Positions 41,778-46,871 of a stretch of 46,871 bases of DNA are shown here, in pieces. Below the pieces are notes generated by a model. That model did no database searches, had not been told where the DNA came from, and saw only the letters and a list, made by a program, of their open reading frames with translations. The stretch comes from an uncultured bacterium (lineage in GTDB: Bacteria; Krumholzibacteriota; Krumholzibacteriia; LZORAL124-64-63), in contig CAIOLW010000080.1 in assembly GCA_903859215.1 (NCBI GenBank), positions 1 to 46,871 of the forward strand. Reading direction: 5' to 3'. The translations under genes and the position numbers were made by a program. Positions within the stretch are counted from its first letter, which is position 1; every line of letters begins with the position of its first letter.

Positions 41778-43088
41778 CTACACCCCCTTCTCCGCTGCCG
41801 GAGCGAGTCTCGGGTTCAATCCGGCTTCGAAGTAGTGCTTGCGGCGAATCCAGATGAATCCATCGCCTTTGGATATGACGGCGACGTCGGATGCGCCGCC
41901 AACAGTCTCGTCGGTCATGGAGACCCGCTTCTGGAAGCTCGCGAGGCTGATCATGGTTTCCGCCATTGCCGCCAGCTCGCCGATCGGCAGCGTCTCCACT
42001 ACGCTCAGCACCGGTTCCACCGTGTGGGTTACGCGGAAGTCCCTCAATCCATTCAGGATGGTCTCGACGGCCGTATCGCGACGGCCCGCCATGGCCTCCC
42101 GCACAGCCTCATGATGAACGCCGGGGACGCGCATATGCGTCTTCAGCTCCTCAATGCCGGCATCCGGCAAAAGATCGATCATCTGTGCGATGCAAGATTC
42201 GACTTCGGCCTGGTACTGCGGGCTGACACCCTCCATGAAGGTGTTCACCATGTCACGCTGCGCGAACGGTGCGATGACGGCGAGCTGGGATTCGGCAACC
42301 GCATCCTCGTCGGCGATCCGCATGTGAACGCGGTTGGCTGCGATTCCCGTAACCTCGTAGCTGCAGACGGCCGGATAGATCTCCAGTTCGCCGAATCCCG
42401 CGACAACGATGCCTGACAGCCACGGTTCGTTATGCCCTTCGGGAAACCGTTCAAACATCAGTCCAACGATTTCGTGCAGGCGCCTCACGGCCGATCTGCT
42501 CATGGGCAGGTCTTCGAATTGCTTCTTTATGGCGGTGCGCATTTCCTTCGCGTACACCTGCGTGATCTTCTTGGCATGGCCCGTTGGCATCCTGGCCGCC
42601 AACGGTGCAGAACTCCAGCGCGCGTGCTCGGCCTTGATTTGAACATCCACGGCCTGCACGATTTCGCGTTCCGAAATCCGGCCGTCACGCTCAATGGCGG
42701 CCTCGATATCGTCGATGATGTTCTTCATGACGTAGTTGAGGTAGCTGCCAACCCTGGAACTGAAGAAACTCCTTTGGGCGCGGGCCGGAAAAACTAGGCG
42801 GTTCTTTTCGATGTAGCTGACGAAATCCCTCGCGTATGCGGCGGTCGTGTCAAGGCGCCTTGTACCGAGCCTCTTGCGGTACATCTTGACCACGGTCTCC
42901 CAGGGGACGTCATTTAACGCCGCGTTGCCGTAGATCATGATGCCGATCGGATTTCCACGGGAAAGCTCGAAGATCTTGTTGGCGCCGTTGAATATCTTGC
43001 CGATGCGGTCGCCTGTGGTGACCGTGACCGCGCTATAGGCTGCGAGGGCAACGGCAAGAGGGTTCATGATTGCGATTTCTGCGGTCAT
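41778..43088 (-). CDS. Proteasome/HslV-like (Ntn-hydrolase-fold) protein, catalysis uncertain
   Basis: 436 residues from the ATG at 43088 (GGAG 7 bases upstream; 43094 is too close to the site). Residues 8-60 (AVALAAYSAVTVTTGDRIGKI then KIFELSRGNPIGIMIYGNAALNDVPWETVVK) follow the layout of proteasome-beta-like bacterial proteins, usually with the pattern AADSAVTV; here Asp is replaced by Tyr and no N-terminal Thr, Ser or Cys nucleophile is evident. A long helical region follows. It may be an inactive or regulatory relative. It is 35 bases downstream of the large protein gene and 4 bases upstream of a small one, so they form an operon. Confidence 0.55.
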   Translation of the reverse strand: MTAEIAIMNPLAVALAAYSAVTVTTGDRIGKIFNGANKIFELSRGNPIGIMIYGNAALNDVPWETVVKMYRKRLGTRRLDTTAAYARDFVSYIEKNRLVFPARAQRSFFSSRVGSYLNYVMKNIIDDIEAAIERDGRISEREIVQAVDVQIKAEHARWSSAPLAARMPTGHAKKITQVYAKEMRTAIKKQFEDLPMSRSAVRRLHEIVGLMFERFPEGHNEPWLSGIVVAGFGELEIYPAVCSYEVTGIAANRVHMRIADEDAVAESQLAVIAPFAQRDMVNTFMEGVSPQYQAEVESCIAQMIDLLPDAGIEELKTHMRVPGVHHEAVREAMAGRRDTAVETILNGLRDFRVTHTVEPVLSVVETLPIGELAAMAETMISLASFQKRVSMTDETVGGASDVAVISKGDGFIWIRRKHYFEAGLNPRLAPAAEKGV

Positions 43089-43123
43089 TATCATTCTCCA
43101 TCTCGTCGGGATACGAGGCGCCT

Positions 43124-45895
43124 CTACTCTTCACGCACCGCCGTGAATGTCCCCGGCTTCACTTCTGGATCCAGCGAAATCTCAATCATGCTATCGATCG
43201 GAACCGTCGCAAAATCGGGGAATACGGACAGATGCAGGTGCGCAAGTGCGTCGCTGATCTTGGCGACTACCGCACTGCCCCTGCGCTGAGACCCGAACCA
43301 CTCAACGAGTTCGCGAACCGTAGTCCGCTTTGGCCGCCCCGTCGTCAATACGGATTCCGCAAGATTGAAGAAGCGCTTCGAAATGTACCTCGGCACAACG
43401 ATATGGGAGTCGTCGTCGGTACTGGCCCATGGATCCGCAGTCCCGCCGGCCTCACCCTCTTCATTGTCCAGGACATACACAAACTGGCCCGGACTTGTTT
43501 CCGGATTGAGGCGCAGTTCAATGGGGCTGTCCATGACAGAAGCATTCAGTTCAGGAAAACATTCGATGTTCGTGGCCTGCAGGCTGCCTGCCACTTCAGC
43601 CACGGTATTTTCTGTTCGCCTCTTGTAGCCGAACCAGCCGAACACCTCTCTTATCGTGGTCTTGTGGGGCGTTCCGGTGGCGTGTATCGCGTTCACCGTC
43701 TCAAGAAAGTCCGCATCGGCGGCCCCCGACAAACTGACGGTTTTCGGCGACTCGTCCAACGACGCCGGGGCGACGCTCTGCGCCCACTCAACGACCTCAT
43801 CCCACGAATCGAACTCTACATTTCTGATGTCGCCGCTGCTCCACTCATCATCACCGCGGCTGAGGTCGATGATTTCCTTCATCAGGTCCCAACATGCTTC
43901 GACAATGCGGAACTGGGCGCCGCAGGCCTCGCCATGGAACTCTGTGAGGTCGACATCAAGATCGTCGTCGGCGCAAGAAACTGACAGCGTGGCACACCCG
44001 GCCTGATCGTCCCCGCAGACGCTGTCCGGGTGGCACTTAAGCGATTCAATGTCGTCCGATACCTCGTATTGGACGAAGAACTGCGGCTTTTTGGGGCGAT
44101 GATTGAAGAACAGGCCGTTCATGCAAAGCCAAAGCACCGTGCTGGCGCCGCCGTCGAACAGAACCCACGGCATGAACCATACGGGAGCACCGTGAATGCT
44201 TATCGGCCTGACTCCAGTCAGGTCCGTAATGTGGCCGACTCCGCTGGAAAACTGCTCAACGAGTGCTTTCGCATCGTTCCCGCTGTCATTCGCCGCCGCG
44301 CCGGTCCAGTCGGGATTCGGCAATAGTGCACATGCTTCACCCAGAATGTCCGTGACGAAGTCCAACCGCGGCAATGCGCGCTCCGTGCGAATCGCCCGAC
44401 AGATGGAATCTACTTCGTCGGGAGTGAACTTCCTCATGAGCTCTTCCACGCGGTCCACGGCTGGGAAGCTGCGGCCGCGAATCGGCCGGTCTTCAAGCGT
44501 CGGGGTGACGAAGTAGTAGTCGTCCTTGTAGCGCGGGTCCGTCACCAGATTCAGGTATGGTGGGTCGACGCTGTAGTCAGAGCTGCTGTCGTCGCCGATG
44601 CCTGCCGAAGATCCGTCGCTGTTACCGGACGCGTTGTCCCGTTCGCCTTCCGGGTTCGCATCATCTTCGTCGTCTTCGTCATCTTCGTCGTCATCATCGT
44701 CTTCGTCGTCCTCCTCGACGGGACCGACAGGAGAAAACTCAGATTCAATCTCCCAGTGGCGCGCCAAGTCCGAAGCAAAGCTTCGTGAAATCGGCGTAAC
44801 TTCGTCGTCGGCGCAGATCAGATCGTCGACGATTTCAAGCAATGCGGTGAGTTCGATGACTGTGCGGGTGTCCTTGAGCCACTGCGCCAACTCGATGAAC
44901 AACGCAACGCGCGCCTCGGAACTTTCGAGTTCGTTGAAACGATTGCCGGCCGCCGCGAGATCTTCGTCACATCTCCCTGATGCGCCTTCACCGCCCCAAA
45001 CACTCATCGCCAACTTGATGACAAAGTCCTCCATGTCCGTGGTGGGACCGTCAACGATGGCTACCATGATCATGATGTAGGCAAGCACCTGGGCGTAGTT
45101 GCCCAGACCCCCGGGCACAACGGTCGGAATTGGGGTCAAACCAGGTCCTGAAACCAGCCCTGGGGGAAACACCGAACTGCCAACTTCAGCGTTCCAGATC
45201 TCGGCGCGGGCAAGATGGTCTTTCGTTGCGACTCTTACATACCGTTCGCCTCCAGAGCCGCGAATCCAAATGCTCGTACCGCGACACGCCTCGATGGCGG
45301 GGGTGTAGATGTCGTGGATGGCTTTAACGATTGGGAGCGAGCTGGCTTTGCCGTTTGGCGTGAACTCGGAGAGGGTTAGCACCCCCCCATCGGACACCAG
45401 ATGGAGATGGCAGCAACTCGGCTCGGGGACTTCGCACTCAGACCTGCCGGCCATGTCCCAGGCACAGATCATCGTTCCTTCGTTTTCGTCCTTAGGAGAA
45501 GCGGCATAAATGCCGTTCTTCCCGACTGCAGCCCACGAAAAGTACTTTCCAGCGAACACGACGCCTGGGAGGAACCACCAAACCTCTTTGTCTGAGAGCG
45601 TGCGGAGCTCGTCGGGCACATAGCAAAGCAGCGGAATGGCCTTGTTCCCTCGCATGTTCGATTCCAGGGACCGCAGCTCATCTGTGTTGGTCGGGGGTGA
45701 CGCATCGAGCAGCGCTGATATAGAATCGGGGATAAGTGCCTTCAATTGGGAGCCGCCGTAGGCGTTTGTGGCGGTTAAGTGCTGCGATAGGTAACTATCG
45801 GCGCTTACTTTCGTGGCTCCAGATTTTGGCGCGGACGTGACGAGAGGCAACGAAGCGCTATTCTTGCGGTTGTTGCTCTTGAAGAACCAACCCAT
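43124..45895 (-). CDS. Large hypothetical protein with acidic linker and duplicated C-terminal domain
   Basis: 923 residues from the ATG at 45895, preceded by GTGAGG; a TTG at 45919 is weaker. Residues about 395-450 are an Asp/Glu-rich linker. The C-terminal 200 residues contain two similar units of about 75 residues: GTPHKTTIREVFGWFGYKRR then FPELNASVMDSPIELRLN, and GRPKRTTVRELVEWFGSQRR then FPDFATVPIDSMIEISLD. This pattern resembles a winged-helix-like module found in some conflict-system proteins. Two longer halves (about 1-390 and 470-690) share the motifs PWVLF/WFLPGVVF and an SV-GDD--CATL-like strand, suggesting an older internal duplication, but I cannot prove it. Function unknown. Confidence 0.65.
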   Translation of the reverse strand: MGWFFKSNNRKNSASLPLVTSAPKSGATKVSADSYLSQHLTATNAYGGSQLKALIPDSISALLDASPPTNTDELRSLESNMRGNKAIPLLCYVPDELRTLSDKEVWWFLPGVVFAGKYFSWAAVGKNGIYAASPKDENEGTMICAWDMAGRSECEVPEPSCCHLHLVSDGGVLTLSEFTPNGKASSLPIVKAIHDIYTPAIEACRGTSIWIRGSGGERYVRVATKDHLARAEIWNAEVGSSVFPPGLVSGPGLTPIPTVVPGGLGNYAQVLAYIMIMVAIVDGPTTDMEDFVIKLAMSVWGGEGASGRCDEDLAAAGNRFNELESSEARVALFIELAQWLKDTRTVIELTALLEIVDDLICADDEVTPISRSFASDLARHWEIESEFSPVGPVEEDDEDDDDDEDDEDDEDDANPEGERDNASGNSDGSSAGIGDDSSSDYSVDPPYLNLVTDPRYKDDYYFVTPTLEDRPIRGRSFPAVDRVEELMRKFTPDEVDSICRAIRTERALPRLDFVTDILGEACALLPNPDWTGAAANDSGNDAKALVEQFSSGVGHITDLTGVRPISIHGAPVWFMPWVLFDGGASTVLWLCMNGLFFNHRPKKPQFFVQYEVSDDIESLKCHPDSVCGDDQAGCATLSVSCADDDLDVDLTEFHGEACGAQFRIVEACWDLMKEIIDLSRGDDEWSSGDIRNVEFDSWDEVVEWAQSVAPASLDESPKTVSLSGAADADFLETVNAIHATGTPHKTTIREVFGWFGYKRRTENTVAEVAGSLQATNIECFPELNASVMDSPIELRLNPETSPGQFVYVLDNEEGEAGGTADPWASTDDDSHIVVPRYISKRFFNLAESVLTTGRPKRTTVRELVEWFGSQRRGSAVVAKISDALAHLHLSVFPDFATVPIDSMIEISLDPEVKPGTFTAVREE
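44661..44718 (-). repeat. Low-complexity GAT/GAA/GAC trinucleotide stretch
   Basis: On the minus strand GAC, GAT and GAA codons alternate over about 58 bases and encode the Asp/Glu linker of the large protein. Microsatellite-like; could vary in length between strains. Confidence 0.7.
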
Positions 45896-46482
45896 TAGGG
45901 ACCTCACTGGATTAATCAATGGCAGAGAGACAAGTAACGGTATCTGTTGGGCGCGCGCGCTATTAGGCCTCCGGCTTCACAATAGATCGTGGCGTGTTTT
46001 TACTTAATATGGAATTGTCGCACAAGCCGTGAGCTTGTTGCAAAGTTTTCTGTGCTTTTCTCGCAGTACGATTATCAGAGGCTGGCCCCAGAGGGTCGCC
46101 ATCAGCCCCCCCCCACCCGGAATTATGGTCATTTTGTCGTGCGCGAATTGAAGGCGCAAATCACACCGCGTCGATCTTGATTGGCACACATGTTGCGCCA
46201 GTCCGAGTCGCCTTTGACACAATGGGCGCGCGGACGAGAGTCAGCCGTACGGCGCGCAATCCGCCGCGGGCCCATCCGAATGCGGGTCAGTCGTCCTGGC
46301 CGGCCCCGGGTGGCCCATGCTAGGCGTCCGCGCGCAGCGGCACGCGAAGCACGAAGCCGAACCATGAGCCCCATTGACCGGGCTCAAGCACCGCGATAGA
46401 CTCAACATCATGGTCAGCACAGGCTACCTGCGGTTTTCGTCGGCAATCAGATCTCAGGAATCTGCCGCAATAGGAGTGACTC
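45896..46482. other. Divergent intergenic region with a nine-base C run
   Basis: About 590 bases between the large protein and the second acidic-protein gene. No gene with ribosome-binding site found. A run of nine C (46106-46114) and AT-rich stretches near 46000-46080 suggest promoter DNA; a homopolymer like this can slip and alter expression. Confidence 0.5.
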
Positions 46483-46871
46483 ATGGATATCCAGGCCCGC
46501 ACTGCCATGTACAGGGACTTTCTATCAAAAGAGGGCTTCAACCCGATCGTGGATGAGGGTGGGGCCATCATGTTCAGGTTCGAGGGCAAGGGCTACATCA
46601 TCCTTGTGGATGACGACGATGAGTTCTTCCGCCTCATATTTCCAAACTTCTGGTCGATCGACAGCGAGGACGAGCGCATCAAGGTCCAAGATGCCGCGCT
46701 TCATGCATCGAGCCGCACGAAGGTGACCAAAATATTTCCGGCGCAGGATGACACCTGGGCAGTGATTGAGATGTTCTGCAATCCCCCGGAAAATTTTAAG
46801 AGTGTCTTCAGTCGGTCGATGAGTGCACTGCAGGCGGGCGTGCGTACGTTCACCGAGAAGATGAATGAGGA
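46483..46871 (+). CDS. Second small acidic protein (paralogue of 38492), 3' end at window edge
   Basis: 129 complete residues; ATG at 46483 has AGGAG 7 bases upstream. It aligns without gaps to the protein at 38492 (shared FFR-IFPNFWSI-SE-ER-KVQ-AAL-AS, TK-FP-QDDTWAVIE, FCNPPE/FCDPPE and F-RS-ALQAGV). The stop codon is expected a few bases beyond the window, because the paralogue ends KMHED and here KMNEE is seen. Same unknown function; the pair flanks an accessory block. Confidence 0.8.
   Translation, partial: MDIQARTAMYRDFLSKEGFNPIVDEGGAIMFRFEGKGYIILVDDDDEFFRLIFPNFWSIDSEDERIKVQDAALHASSRTKVTKIFPAQDDTWAVIEMFCNPPENFKSVFSRSMSALQAGVRTFTEKMNE

Overview
The window is GC-rich DNA with dense operons, Shine-Dalgarno starts, a lipobox lipoprotein, an IS21-family insertion sequence and many small secreted or membrane proteins. 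This fits a Gram-negative bacterium, most likely a member of the Pseudomonadota; nothing in the window fixes the genus. No rRNA, tRNA or CRISPR array was seen. The content looks accessory: conflict-type nucleases and sensors, a large radical-SAM peptide-modification cluster, and several orphan multidomain proteins.

Left part (1-17.1 kb). A minus-strand operon encodes a vWA-domain membrane protein, a large tubulin/FtsZ-like GTPase and an unrecognised partner that runs off the window edge. Next come a divergent lipoprotein and a secreted protein with tandem TFSDG-type repeats. Then a DNA-processing block: an SF1 helicase fused to a C-terminal Vsr/DUF559-type nuclease, a membrane-anchored Cas4/AddB-like PD-(D/E)XK protein with four cluster-type cysteines, a secreted protein, a DUF2779 nuclease-like protein, and an unrecognised protein with a charged N-terminus.

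Middle (17.5-38 kb) is the standout. A nearly gapless minus-strand operon (35.2 to 22.45 kb), preceded by a 56-residue peptide gene (35376-35546), encodes seven radical SAM enzymes, an HxsB/HxsD-like pair, a methyltransferase, a stand-alone Lon-type (S16) protease domain and two related proteins with YPxCC and PCSxxC motifs. An eighth radical SAM protein of the B12-binding RiPP-maturation type (CX7CX2C) lies just upstream at 36-37.9 kb. The small peptide ends in a tail rich in His-Xaa-Ser triads (HQS, HAS, HSS), the substrate signature expected for Hxs maturases, so I propose it as the precursor of a ribosomally made, heavily radical-modified peptide. Convergent to this operon are two paralogous TIM-barrel (xylose-isomerase/AP-endonuclease-like) genes with a zinc-ribbon insert. 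The second is split by a 2670-bp IS21-family element with 5-bp target duplications; removing the element restores the reading frame exactly.

Right part (38.5-46.9 kb). A small acidic protein of possible YbjN type is followed by a nucleotide-binding TIR/deoxyribosyltransferase-like protein and a TPR protein. A minus-strand operon then encodes a 923-residue protein with duplicated C-terminal domains, a proteasome/HslV-like protein and one or two small proteins. A close paralogue of the first acidic protein begins at 46483 and runs off the right edge.

Gene calls rest on reading frames, ribosome-binding sites and motif recognition by eye. No database search was run, so family names are recognition from memory, with confidence values given accordingly.
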